Below, piece by piece: positions 45,476-55,019 of a DNA stretch of 64,000 nt. The notes beneath the pieces are model-generated. The model made no database searches, was not told the DNA's origin, and saw only the letters and a program-made list of their open reading frames with translations. Numbering within the stretch: the stretch's first letter is position 1; each line of letters starts with the position of its first letter. The stretch is taken from the NCBI RefSeq assembly GCF_023703465.1, contig NZ_JAMQGP010000003.1, forward strand, positions 248,001 through 312,000, given 5' to 3'. Made by a program: the position numbers and the translations under genes. The DNA comes from Echinimonas agarilytica. GTDB taxonomy: Bacteria; Pseudomonadota; Gammaproteobacteria; Enterobacterales; Neiellaceae.

Positions 45476-46681
45476 TTACCCGCGAATCTCATCGGTTTCA
45501 ATATGAGTCTGAGGCTGCGACTTTTTCAAATGCCAATAAAGAATGAGGCATACAGATGCCATAAACGCGGTTGTAAACGCACCTAAGCTGACATGCCTAA
45601 AACTCAAAAATTGACCGATGATGCCGGTGCCGGTCGTACCGATCATCATGCCAATTTTGATTGAATTGGAATAGAAGGCAGAGGTAAACCCAATGCGCTC
45701 GGGTAACTCTTCTTGCAATAATGTGAGGCCAACACCAGCAAATAAGCCATAAAATAATGCATTCACAAACTGTAGTGCAATGAACTGCCAAACTTGGGTG
45801 GAGAAAAATATACCCGTGTAAAAAAACATCCCACAAATAAAAGAGATACCAATCAATTTAGTCTTGCTGATGCGACGAGACAGTCGACTGGAAAAGAGCA
45901 TTACTGGAATCTCTAAGCAAGCCACCAGCCCCATGAATAACCCCGGTGTGTAGTTGTCAAAACCAAGCTCTCGAATGGTGTACAACGGCAACGAAGATGA
46001 ATACAAAATATTCCCTGATGCGCCTAATGTGAGTGCAAGGCCTAACATCCAAAATGAAGCGCTGATTTTATTGGGGGTAGCGGCTTTTGAACGATTTAAA
46101 CAAGTGTCTACTTCAGGTATAAAGCGATATGCAAATAAGAAGGAAACCACCGCACATATTGCAGCAAGGTAAAATGAACCACTAAAACCAACACTGGCAG
46201 CCAGAGCGAAGCCTAGCGGAGGGCCAACAATCCAAGCCAAAGAGATGGCAGCCCTTAAACTGGCATTGAAACCCGCAATATCAACATTTTTTTCGCGTTC
46301 GGCCCATTGTCGGGCAATGGTTAACATTTGAGGTACTGCTGCATTACCAACCGACAAAAGCACTATTCCAGCCGCCAAAACCTGCCAAAATGACGTTGCA
46401 TTGGCATAGATCAACAGCGCGAATCCCATTCCCGACACGGCCAACATAAACATCTTTCGAGCGCTCACACCTCGGTCTGCCAAATAGCCTAACCATTGAC
46501 TAAAAATAAGGCCTGCAATGGTGACTGAAACAGTATAAATACCAATGAAAATTGGGGGGCTATCCAATTGCTGTACTAAAAATAAGCTCATTAATGGGTA
46601 CACAAATGAACCGATTAAACCGGTTAATGTGCTGAGTACTAAAAATAACCCACGTGCATCTTTGAGACCGCTAAACAACAT
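45476..46681 (-). CDS. MFS transporter, sugar efflux (SET)-like
   Basis: This is a 401-residue 12-helix major facilitator. The start GLIGSFVYPLMSLFLVQQLDSPPIFIGIYTVSVTIAGLIFSQWLGYLADRG resembles the SetA sugar efflux family: SLFL, then a two-domain layout with a charged A-like loop LADRGVSARK. A central hydrophilic loop (PEVDTCLNRSKAATPNK) divides the halves. It could export sugars or drugs; the substrate is not determined by sequence. It stands alone, with an AT-rich leader on the minus strand. Confidence 0.8.
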   Translation of the reverse strand: MLFSGLKDARGLFLVLSTLTGLIGSFVYPLMSLFLVQQLDSPPIFIGIYTVSVTIAGLIFSQWLGYLADRGVSARKMFMLAVSGMGFALLIYANATSFWQVLAAGIVLLSVGNAAVPQMLTIARQWAEREKNVDIAGFNASLRAAISLAWIVGPPLGFALAASVGFSGSFYLAAICAVVSFLFAYRFIPEVDTCLNRSKAATPNKISASFWMLGLALTLGASGNILYSSSLPLYTIRELGFDNYTPGLFMGLVACLEIPVMLFSSRLSRRISKTKLIGISFICGMFFYTGIFFSTQVWQFIALQFVNALFYGLFAGVGLTLLQEELPERIGFTSAFYSNSIKIGMMIGTTGTGIIGQFLSFRHVSLGAFTTAFMASVCLILYWHLKKSQPQTHIETDEIRG

Positions 46682-46894
46682 GATGGTGTGACAACTTAAT
46701 TGGAAAAAGAGACGAGCTCTTGTTGAAGAGCTTTTGAAGGCGCGGGGTATTATAAAAGCTTATGCGCAAACATCTAGTGAAAGCCAGCATTTATTCACGC
46801 CATTTTGCGTCAATAAATACGCCGGGTAGCACCTTAGAGCCGATTCATGACGCGAATGCAAGAATACGGCACTAAGGTAAAAGTGAAGATTGGT

Positions 46895-49285
46895 TTAGCG
46901 ATTTTGCAGGCGATTAAAATCGAATAAACCAGCTTCAATAGGTTGGTTTATTCGATATTGCTGATGTAATTGGTCGCTAAACTGCCAGAAATCAGATGTG
47001 GTTCGTCTGACCCCATAGCGGTCCAATAATCGACGGTAATCGTCTTCAGATTTTATATGCATCGCTTCAATCGCAAGCTCCGGCAGTTGGCTTTCTTTGA
47101 CCCGCCAAAATGCACTTGGATAGCTACCCACTAAACCTCGAGTGAGCGTGAGATTGTCATTTTTGTGGTCTCGATTCGACGCTTCAGAAAACAAGCTCGA
47201 TACATTCTTATGGGCACTATTGCGCAACAGTGAGAAGAGTTCTAGACGGCTTGAACTGTTGCTGTGCGCTGAGTCGGGCTCCACTGCGATGAATGTGACT
47301 TCAGGAAAAATAGATGCAGATTGGCCGTTAATGGAACCGATCAAATGCAGCGCTTGTTTGGCTTTATTTGATAATGCAGACGCGTCGATGGTATAGCGAA
47401 CGGACTGAACATTTGCCAACCTTTGTTTGAGTAAGGCGTATAACTCAAGCTTGGGCGTGTTGGTGACAAAGTTAATACCAGAAGGCTGATCAAACTGATT
47501 GATGTCGCCTTGGATGAATTCTGTCAGATTTTGATTGGCACCTTGGTACCAGTTTTTCAGTTCTGCGTGCCTTACATCCGTGGGCAGCAATGACAAAAAG
47601 TTTGATTCACCTTCCATGCGTAAAAAGTCCATGTACATGCGTGTCATCAGCTGGTGGCCAAAATTACCGTACACGTCAAACCCTGCCACTAACAAATAAT
47701 GAATGCGCTCGAGTAACGAGTAGTCAATCACCCAGGCGGTTTTAGGTGGCTCGCCCACTAGACCTTGAGTGACCGTTGAGCTATCGAAATGACGAAAAAC
47801 AGTGAGTGTTGCATTGGGGTTAGTGCCGTTGCCGTCCCAAACTAGCTCTGTGGTGAGGTGAGCACCATTGGCAAGCTCATTGGCTAAAAACTTGTTTTTG
47901 GCTCTTAAGAATCGTCCTTGTTTCTTTGCATAAGAAATCCAATTGATCACAGGCAAAGCATTACTTTGCTTTTCTGCGGGCAAGGTTAAATTTTTAGCTT
48001 GCGATGCGTAAAAATTCTTAAGCGCAGTATTTTTAACTAATTCAGGATCAACAAAGAATACCCAAAAGTGATCATTAATCACGTTTAAAGCAAGTTGCCC
48101 CCGACAAACGGGGCCTTTAATAAAGCCCATGATGGTATTTTGGGCTTCCTCAATCATGAATTTGTAACGAGCATAAACCGGCAATTGCGCAAAAGATGTA
48201 AGGGGATCGGCTGCTTCTTTGGGATCGTAACTGGGCAGTGATATCACTTCGTAATCAGCGTTGATAAACAGTTCATTGATGGAAGCTAACTTGGCATCGT
48301 TGAGCGCATATGGCATGTGCGTTTTGTCCACGATGGTGCTTTGCACTTGTACAAGCCGATAGAAAAAAGTTGATGTGTTGGGATCGTCAAATGGGCGGCG
48401 TGAAGCGATTTCTATTGCTTTTTCACCCGGCGGGGTGGTGGAGCGAATGAGGCGGAAAAAGTGGGGGTGCTTTTGGTCATCAAAATATAAATGAGATAAG
48501 AATAAATGCTCGTAGATGTAACGGCTGCTGAGTTGATGTTTTAAGCTGGATTGGTTGAAGAATTGTTCCCATTTTTCAACATTTGCTAATTCTGTCGCAG
48601 ACGGTGCAAATGCTTCACTCATAGGCGCGCCACTGCGCACCCAATCCATCATGATGTTGTACTCTGAATCAGACAATTTAGGCAAGCCGTATGGCATTCC
48701 CCATAATGGGTAATTGGTTTCATACGCTGTCATTTCTTCAATGGAGGCACATTGCTGATTACGATCCAGTGAAAAGTCCCAACTGTCGTCCAAAATGGTA
48801 TGCCCGGGCAAAGGGTTTTTTTGCTTGAGTTCCAGCATTCGTGCCAACACGCTGACTTGGGTATTGGCAACCGGTGTTTGAATGCGTTCGTTTAGCACGG
48901 CATTAAAACCTCGATTTCTCCATTCCTCAGTGTCTACGGCATCGATAAACAGACGCGAAGGTGCAGATGCTAGCAGACGAGTGCCTTGGTAGACCTTTTC
49001 TTTGCTTGCGCCTCGGTCAATTCCCTGAGGCGACGACATTTTGAATTGGCATGGGGCGTCATAACAGGCATGGCACACCACACAACGACTTTCGATCACG
49101 GGTTTGACAGTGTTGTGATAGGTCATCGCTTGAGGTGCTAAAGCGTCGCTGATGCGATGCTGAGCAGATGGCGCCCCATAGAGTTGGTTGAGACTATAAC
49201 CGGCGTATGTCGCACAACCCGATAGCAAGACTATCAGCGTAATCAATAGTTTTGGCGAAGTGCGTAACATGTATATTTTTATCAT
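46895..49285 (-). CDS. cti: Fatty acid cis/trans isomerase
   Basis: This is a 796-residue periplasmic haem enzyme that turns cis-unsaturated membrane fatty acids into trans forms under solvent or heat stress, known from Pseudomonas and Vibrio. It has an N-terminal lipoprotein-like signal (LLITLIVLLSGC) and the single c-type haem site CVVCH (about residues 68-72) followed by CYDAPCQFKMSSPQG. The long Cti-specific region includes LWGMPYGLPKLSDSEYNIMMDWVRSGAPM. The start could be this ATG or the ATG five codons later; neither has a clear ribosome-binding site. Confidence 0.92.
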   Translation of the reverse strand: MIKIYMLRTSPKLLITLIVLLSGCATYAGYSLNQLYGAPSAQHRISDALAPQAMTYHNTVKPVIESRCVVCHACYDAPCQFKMSSPQGIDRGASKEKVYQGTRLLASAPSRLFIDAVDTEEWRNRGFNAVLNERIQTPVANTQVSVLARMLELKQKNPLPGHTILDDSWDFSLDRNQQCASIEEMTAYETNYPLWGMPYGLPKLSDSEYNIMMDWVRSGAPMSEAFAPSATELANVEKWEQFFNQSSLKHQLSSRYIYEHLFLSHLYFDDQKHPHFFRLIRSTTPPGEKAIEIASRRPFDDPNTSTFFYRLVQVQSTIVDKTHMPYALNDAKLASINELFINADYEVISLPSYDPKEAADPLTSFAQLPVYARYKFMIEEAQNTIMGFIKGPVCRGQLALNVINDHFWVFFVDPELVKNTALKNFYASQAKNLTLPAEKQSNALPVINWISYAKKQGRFLRAKNKFLANELANGAHLTTELVWDGNGTNPNATLTVFRHFDSSTVTQGLVGEPPKTAWVIDYSLLERIHYLLVAGFDVYGNFGHQLMTRMYMDFLRMEGESNFLSLLPTDVRHAELKNWYQGANQNLTEFIQGDINQFDQPSGINFVTNTPKLELYALLKQRLANVQSVRYTIDASALSNKAKQALHLIGSINGQSASIFPEVTFIAVEPDSAHSNSSSRLELFSLLRNSAHKNVSSLFSEASNRDHKNDNLTLTRGLVGSYPSAFWRVKESQLPELAIEAMHIKSEDDYRRLLDRYGVRRTTSDFWQFSDQLHQQYRINQPIEAGLFDFNRLQNR

Positions 49286-49381
49286 TAAAAAGTCATTTAA
49301 CTCGATATCGTACTCTAAAAGAGTAAGGGCAGTTTTGATCCTTAATTTTAACAGCGTTTTGGGCAGTGTTCTTCATTGGTT

Positions 49382-49409
49382 TTGAGTCAATGTGTTCGAG
49401 ACGTAAAAT
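49382..49409 (+). promoter_or_regulatory. Candidate promoter of the orphan lipoprotein gene
   Basis: TTGAGT (49382-49387) and TAAAAT (49404-49409) are 16 nt apart, about 95 nt before the lipoprotein start. Confidence 0.45.
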
Positions 49410-49503
49410 TATTGCTGCGAAGTCCAATAAATGATGTAAATGAATTGAGACTTATCAATGGCTTTGAGATGCTTACCGTTTGACGGTGAAGACGGAACAT
49501 ACA

Positions 49504-50679
49504 ATGCGTTGGCGATTCAGAGTTTTGTTAGTGGGTACGCTATTATTCGGGCTTACAGGCTGTTTTTCAAACGAGCAACAAGTCGGCACCATTGGCGCTA
49601 AAATGACCAGTGGAGATGTACTCGCCCCCAGTGATGCCTTTGTTGGGTTTTATGACTCCAATTTGTATTTAGTGTCAGCAAAGTTTGAACGTTACTCTGA
49701 AGAAATTGATCGCTACATCGAACCGGTCATGCAAGGCAAACGCCCAACTCGATTACCGGCAGAGATGCGCCAACATCCATACGCTCCTGCGCTTATCTCT
49801 GCCGCTGATAAATACTATCAATCTAAGACTAAGTTTGTGGCCAAACATCAATACGATATCACGGCGTTCCAGCACTCCATCGCGAAATCGTTAGCTCAAA
49901 CTAAGCGAGAGTTAAAAGCAGCACAAGCGCAACTCAAAGTGCACCATGAAGCCTTAATTCCTGAGCTGGATGCGTTTGAGCAAATCTCATTGGCTATTTT
50001 CAAAACGGAAGAACAAATTAATATTCTGCAAGCTGAGTCAGAGCAAGTTGAATCCCCCCAACTGAAGGCTGAAATTGATACCCTCACCGCCAAGCTAGGT
50101 AGTCCTTTTAACTTAGAAAGTAGTGAATTTCGATTAAAGCAGCTCCGCCCTTCAAGTTTTGAAGAAGGCAGCCTATATGCCAAAGCCTATGCGGCAAAAG
50201 TGGCCATTTATGATCGTGCGCGCAAGGTAGGAATTACTGACTTATCTGATCTTGAAATTCGCCTGAATAAAAGTGAACAAGCTGCTGAACACTTTCAGCG
50301 TCAGTTGGAATTCGGTTATCTGCCAGAAGAAGAGCAAATTTACTTTGAACAACAGCAGCAAAAAATGATTGATGAACTCTTATTGTCTGCTGATAGGGCG
50401 CGTCAGCGGTTGCTGTATGTGCTGATGCACAACCACTTGATTAAGAGTGTTTCGGTTGACAAAGCAGGGCATTTTGAAATTGTTGAAGACGCTCGCTTTC
50501 TCGTTGCCAAAGCATCGCTTCAAGGTCATACACAACAGCAAATGTGGTTTGTGAATATGTCACATCACAAAGACTCTGAAGCGCTCATGTTACATCAACG
50601 TAATTCACTGGATGGAGGCTACTCCACTGTACTTGAAAAAATTAACAAACTGGCATTTTTGAAAGCCCAAGATGACTAA
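49504..50679 (+). CDS. Coiled-coil lipoprotein of unknown function
   Basis: The protein has about 391 residues from the ATG at 49504; a longer frame would need a TTG. It has a clear lipoprotein signal (VLLVGTLLFGLTGC, Cys about residue 20). Most of the rest is predicted helix with long charged, Gln/Glu/Leu-rich stretches (SLAQTKRELKAAQAQLKVHHEAL, EEQINILQAESEQVES, YFEQQQQKMIDELLLSADRA), suggesting coiled coils. It ends in a compact basic region. It is monocistronic and no family was recognised. Confidence 0.7.
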   Translation: MRWRFRVLLVGTLLFGLTGCFSNEQQVGTIGAKMTSGDVLAPSDAFVGFYDSNLYLVSAKFERYSEEIDRYIEPVMQGKRPTRLPAEMRQHPYAPALISAADKYYQSKTKFVAKHQYDITAFQHSIAKSLAQTKRELKAAQAQLKVHHEALIPELDAFEQISLAIFKTEEQINILQAESEQVESPQLKAEIDTLTAKLGSPFNLESSEFRLKQLRPSSFEEGSLYAKAYAAKVAIYDRARKVGITDLSDLEIRLNKSEQAAEHFQRQLEFGYLPEEEQIYFEQQQQKMIDELLLSADRARQRLLYVLMHNHLIKSVSVDKAGHFEIVEDARFLVAKASLQGHTQQQMWFVNMSHHKDSEALMLHQRNSLDGGYSTVLEKINKLAFLKAQDD

Positions 50680-50914
50680 ATCATCCAGCAATGGTGAAAC
50701 ACCGGCCCGTTCAAGCTGTTTTTCGCCATTGCATTGATATCGAACATACATCTTTACATCATCGTTTTGCTTTTCCTTCCTTCGCGTCTTGAAACTATTT
50801 TATAGGCTGATACTTTGACTGTGTTATCGCTACAGCAAACTCATAATTGTTGAGCGTTCTTATGCAATAAATTTAACACTACAAATTTAAACGACTTAAA
50901 AACCGAGGACAGTC

Positions 50915-53110
50915 ATGCCTAAAAGGATTATCACGTTGGCTTGTGCATCTGTTTTAACCGCGCTTGTGGGATGCGGAGAAACAACTGAAAGCACAGCAAC
51001 AACCGAATCAAAAGCTCCGATGCAATCTCAGCCTGAAGCCCCCCAAAAAAAATCAGCAAATACCCTGCTTGCCGATTGGGCTGGGCCGTATCAAGGCGTT
51101 CCAGCATTCGATAAAATGGCCTTATCTGACCTGAAAGCTGCGCTAGAAACCGCAATGGCGGAAGGCTTGGTGAATATCGAAGCGATAGCCAACAACCCAG
51201 CGCCTGCCAGTTTTGACAATACCATTGCTGCATTAGAGGGATCCACGCAAACGCTCGATCGCGTATTTACCTATTACTACATCTGGATGGCGAATAATTC
51301 GTCTGAAGAATACCGAAGCATTCAAGGCGAAATGGTGCCGGCCCTTTCGGCATTTAGCTCGCAAATTACCCAGAATAAAGCGTTATTTAATCGCATTGAA
51401 ACGGTCTTTAAAAATCCGTCTTTTAAAGATTTACGTGCGGACCAACAACGTTTGACGCAAATCGTATATGGCAACTTTGCTCGCAATGGTTCCACGCTTG
51501 AAGGTGAGGCAAAAGACCGTTATGCCGAAATAGAAACACGTCTAGCCGAACTCTATACAAAATTTAGTAACAATGTGCTGCACGATGAACAAAACTATGT
51601 GATCTATTTAGATGAAAGCCAGCTTTCGGGTTTGCCTAAATCGTTTGTTTCTGCGGCCAAAGCTGCTGCGGAAACGAAAGGAGAAAATGGCAAATATGCG
51701 GTGTCGAATACGCGCTCATCCATGGACCCATTTTTAACCTACTCGGAAGAGCGAGCGTTGCGTGAACAAGTTTGGCGCAGCTACTACAGCCGTGGTGACA
51801 ATGGCGATGAATATGATAACAATGCCATTATTGCTGAAATTCTAAAGTTACGTGAAGAACGCGTTCAATTGCTTGGCTATGATAATTATGCGCAGTGGCG
51901 TTTAGAAGACCGTATGGCCGGAAGCCCAGACAATGCAATGGCGTTGCTTGAGTCGGTATGGCCGGCCGCAATTGCGCGTGTGAACGAAGAAGTGGCCGAC
52001 ATGCAAGCCATTGCAGACGCAGAAAGTTCTGAGAAAATCACGATCGAGCCTTGGGATTATCGTTTTTATGCCGAAAAAGTTCGCAAAGCCAAGTATGACC
52101 TTGACTCCAATGAAGTGAAGCAATATTTGCAGTTAGATAAGCTGCGCGAAGCCATGTTTTATGTAGCAGGCCGTTTATTTAACTTTGAGTTTACGCCAAT
52201 TACCGATGGTTCAGTGCCGGTGTTTCATGAAGATGTGAACGTGTGGGAAGTGACCGACAAAACCACGAAACAACACATTGGTTTATGGTACCTCGACCCC
52301 TTCGCGCGCGAAGGAAAACGCTCTGGCGCTTGGGCCACCACCTATCGCCAATTCAGTGACTATGACGGCGTGACAAATGTATTGGCATCGAACAATTCAA
52401 ATTTTGTAAAAGGCGCAGCTGGAGCTCCGGTACTTGTATCGTGGGATGATGCTGAAACCTTCTTCCATGAATTTGGGCATGCATTGCACTACCTCAGTTC
52501 AAGCGTTTCATATCCGTCATTGAGTGGCGGAGTGCGAGATTACACCGAGTTTCAGTCGCAGCTGCTGGAGCGTTGGCTGATGACCGACGAGGTGATCAAT
52601 CAGTTCTTAACGCACGTTGATACGGGCAAGCCAATGCCTGCTGAATTGCTGGCAAAAATAAAGAATGCAGCAACCTTTAACGAAGGTTTTGCCACGACCG
52701 AGTATTTAGCGTCTGCCATCATTGATTTGAAACTGCACATGGTAGAAGCCGCCGATATCGATCCCGATGCTTTTGAGCGTGACACGCTAACACAAATGGG
52801 TATGCCCAAAGAGTTAGTCATGCGTCATCGCACACCTCATTTTGGTCATGTGTTCTCTGGTGAAGGGTATTCAGCGGGTTACTACGGCTATATGTGGGCC
52901 GAGGTGCTGACCTCAGATGCAGCCGCAGCCTTTGATGAATCTGAAGGTGGCTATTACGATCCTGTGATGGCTGATAAGCTCGTGAAGCACTTGTTCCAAG
53001 TGCAGAACTCGGTTGACCCAGCGGAAGCTTATCGAGCGTTTAGAGGTCGCGATGCCAATGTTGAAGCTTTGATGCGAGACCGTGGATTTCCGATTAATTC
53101 GGAACAGTAA
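50915..53110 (+). CDS. M3-family peptidase (peptidyl-dipeptidase Dcp-like), lipoprotein
   Basis: This 731-residue zinc peptidase has a lipoprotein signal (LACASVLTALVGC) and a low-complexity Ser/Thr/Pro linker. The large helical M3 domain has the active site HEFGH (in AETFFHEFGHALHYL, about residue 520) and the downstream zinc Glu in a QLLERWL-type helix. The C-terminal substrate loop contains HFGHVFSGEGYSAGYYGYMWAEVL, including the Tyr residues of oligopeptidase A/Dcp enzymes. Dcp enzymes remove C-terminal dipeptides; the lipid anchor implies use of peptides in the periplasm. GAGGA is well placed before the ATG. Confidence 0.92.
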   Translation: MPKRIITLACASVLTALVGCGETTESTATTESKAPMQSQPEAPQKKSANTLLADWAGPYQGVPAFDKMALSDLKAALETAMAEGLVNIEAIANNPAPASFDNTIAALEGSTQTLDRVFTYYYIWMANNSSEEYRSIQGEMVPALSAFSSQITQNKALFNRIETVFKNPSFKDLRADQQRLTQIVYGNFARNGSTLEGEAKDRYAEIETRLAELYTKFSNNVLHDEQNYVIYLDESQLSGLPKSFVSAAKAAAETKGENGKYAVSNTRSSMDPFLTYSEERALREQVWRSYYSRGDNGDEYDNNAIIAEILKLREERVQLLGYDNYAQWRLEDRMAGSPDNAMALLESVWPAAIARVNEEVADMQAIADAESSEKITIEPWDYRFYAEKVRKAKYDLDSNEVKQYLQLDKLREAMFYVAGRLFNFEFTPITDGSVPVFHEDVNVWEVTDKTTKQHIGLWYLDPFAREGKRSGAWATTYRQFSDYDGVTNVLASNNSNFVKGAAGAPVLVSWDDAETFFHEFGHALHYLSSSVSYPSLSGGVRDYTEFQSQLLERWLMTDEVINQFLTHVDTGKPMPAELLAKIKNAATFNEGFATTEYLASAIIDLKLHMVEAADIDPDAFERDTLTQMGMPKELVMRHRTPHFGHVFSGEGYSAGYYGYMWAEVLTSDAAAAFDESEGGYYDPVMADKLVKHLFQVQNSVDPAEAYRAFRGRDANVEALMRDRGFPINSEQ

Positions 53111-53168
53111 TTTCGGGTAAGTTTATCGGGCGCAAAGTCTGTGTCTGATAAACCCATTAAACTCAAAG

Positions 53169-53193
53169 CCTCGCCGGTGTGCGGGGTTTTTTT
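53169..53193 (+). terminator. Terminator of the M3 peptidase gene
   Basis: CCTCGC pairs with GCGGGG (one G-U) around a 6-nt loop, followed by seven T; 59 nt after the stop. Confidence 0.8.
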
Positions 53194-53266
53194 ATGAACC
53201 AATAATGGGCTAGGCCAAGCTAAAAGCAATTGTTATGATGAGGCTTATTCACAGGATTTTCACGCA

Positions 53267-53512
53267 ATGCTCGACAACACCAACACGCTTAAAAAGCTAG
53301 TCACGGCACGCATGCCATTTGGTAAATACAAAGGGCGACTACTGTTTGATTTACCGGCAGCCTATTTGATCTGGTTTGAAAAAACAGGGTTCCCCAGCGG
53401 AGCCATTGGCGAGCAGTTGGTATTGATGTACCAGCTAAAAATGGACGGTAATGGCGACATCTTAAGGCAACTACACAAGCAGTTGTCAGCGCATTCAGCG
53501 CAAGCCGATTAA
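53267..53512 (+). CDS. DUF3820 family protein
   Basis: This small cytoplasmic protein of 81 residues has the core MPFGKYKGRLLFDLPAAYLIWFEKTGFPSGAIGEQL. It matches the DUF3820 family (described as putative quorum-sensing-regulated virulence factors) and related nucleotide-handling protein tails. No catalytic residues can be proposed. It converges with the ModF-like gene, whose stop is only 5 nt away, so the two transcripts overlap at their ends. Confidence 0.82.
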   Translation: MLDNTNTLKKLVTARMPFGKYKGRLLFDLPAAYLIWFEKTGFPSGAIGEQLVLMYQLKMDGNGDILRQLHKQLSAHSAQAD

Positions 53513-53517
53513 TAGGG

Positions 53518-54921
53518 TTAGGGCGCTAGCGACAGCACTTGGCAATGCGCATGCAAACCCGGCTCATCACGATGACTCACGTATAACAGTTGGCTGACTT
53601 GAGCCTCTATAATTCGATTAATGGCTGTCAGTACCAATTGTGCGTTACTTTCATCCAAGCCTTGCAGCGGCTCATCTAAAATGAGCAATAGTGGACTTTT
53701 AACCAAGGCTCTTATAATCAGAACTAAGCGTTGTTGACCATAACTTAAACCGTGAAACGGTTGATTGGCTAGCTCGGCAATACCAAACCAATCGAGCCAA
53801 TTTTTGGCGTGATTTTTATGACATTGGCTGATCTCACGGTACACGCCTACAGAGTCGAAATAGCCTGAAATAACAGCGGTGATCACATTCACTTTAACGC
53901 GGTAATTAAGCTGCAATTCCGCATTGACTAAACCTATTCTGCGTTTGATGTCCCAAATGGTCTCTCCATTTCCTCGCTGCATACCAAATTGGCGTATCCA
54001 ATTGCTGTAACATTGCGGATGATCGCCACATATAAGCTTTAGCAACGTTGTTTTTCCAGAGCCGTTGGGCCCAATCACACGCCAATTTTCGCCTTGTTCG
54101 ATACGCCAGTTTAAATCTTTGAAGACTTGATTGTTGCCATAACTAACTTGGCCAGAGCGAATTTCGAATATGGGTTCATTTATAGCAAGCGTATCAAATT
54201 GTTCCAGTGGAGTAGGGCAAGGACTTGATTGATGCGCTGTGGTGAGGCTCTGCCACAAACAACTTGCGAGTACACTTTGTTTGTCTGCCGCTAGGGCTAA
54301 TTTTCCTGTCTCGAACACTGCAATATGTTCAAGCCAATGGGGGATATCTGAGGGGCGGTCAGACACATATATTAATTGCACTCCAGATCGGCTCAACTGC
54401 TGAAGCAACGAATCAACATATTGCGTGGCATTGATATCAAGGCCTTCATATGGATCATGTAGAAGCAGCGTGTTGGGGCGTTTTAGTAAAGCCCTGGCGA
54501 GAATCAACTTACGAGTTTCTCCGGTTGATAAGGACCTAAAACCATGATGTATCAACGCGGATAACCCGAGCTTTTCTGCGAGCCCTTCGCACTTGTTTTG
54601 TTCATTGGTTACTTCTTGCATGAGTGCAAGTACGCTTCGGCCGTTATCAATTTCGTCGATTAAATCGCTTTCGTCCTCTTTAATTTCTCGTTCTACCAAA
54701 CGTTGTTGCTCTGCAAAACTAACCACAGATACCGGGCCATTCATACCCGTTAAAGAGCCCTGCATGTCGAGATGCCCAGCCAGCAGCTCCAAAAGCAACT
54801 CTTTGCCACTGTTGTTGCGGCCTGTGACTGCCCAGCTATAGCCGGACAAATTCCAATCGGTAACAGTAATAGAGTGGCGAACATGACGGTTTGGTAGAGA
54901 AATAACAGAAGATAAGTACAT
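53518..54921 (-). CDS. ModF-like duplicated ABC ATPase
   Basis: This 467-residue protein has two ATP-binding-cassette domains and no membrane part. It matches ModF/PhrA, linked to molybdate use and photorepair in E. coli. The second domain is intact: Walker A GPNGSGKTTLLKL, signature LSYGQQR, Walker B LLLILDEPLQGLD, and SGETIWDIKRRIG-type ModF sequence just after. The first domain is degenerate: Walker A reads GRNNSGKE (residues 34-41, Ser/Thr lost) and Walker B HDPYEGLD (155-162) in place of DEPxxGLD, while the signature LSTGETRK is kept. It probably hydrolyses ATP at one site only. Monocistronic. Confidence 0.87.
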   Translation of the reverse strand: MYLSSVISLPNRHVRHSITVTDWNLSGYSWAVTGRNNSGKELLLELLAGHLDMQGSLTGMNGPVSVVSFAEQQRLVEREIKEDESDLIDEIDNGRSVLALMQEVTNEQNKCEGLAEKLGLSALIHHGFRSLSTGETRKLILARALLKRPNTLLLHDPYEGLDINATQYVDSLLQQLSRSGVQLIYVSDRPSDIPHWLEHIAVFETGKLALAADKQSVLASCLWQSLTTAHQSSPCPTPLEQFDTLAINEPIFEIRSGQVSYGNNQVFKDLNWRIEQGENWRVIGPNGSGKTTLLKLICGDHPQCYSNWIRQFGMQRGNGETIWDIKRRIGLVNAELQLNYRVKVNVITAVISGYFDSVGVYREISQCHKNHAKNWLDWFGIAELANQPFHGLSYGQQRLVLIIRALVKSPLLLILDEPLQGLDESNAQLVLTAINRIIEAQVSQLLYVSHRDEPGLHAHCQVLSLAP

Positions 54922-55019
54922 AACGTAGCGCTGTTTAATGGCTATTGAACAGCATTGTACTCGCTCATATTAAGAAGTGGAGTGCCCCTTTGGTATATTT
55001 CACAAAATACCCCGCTCTT

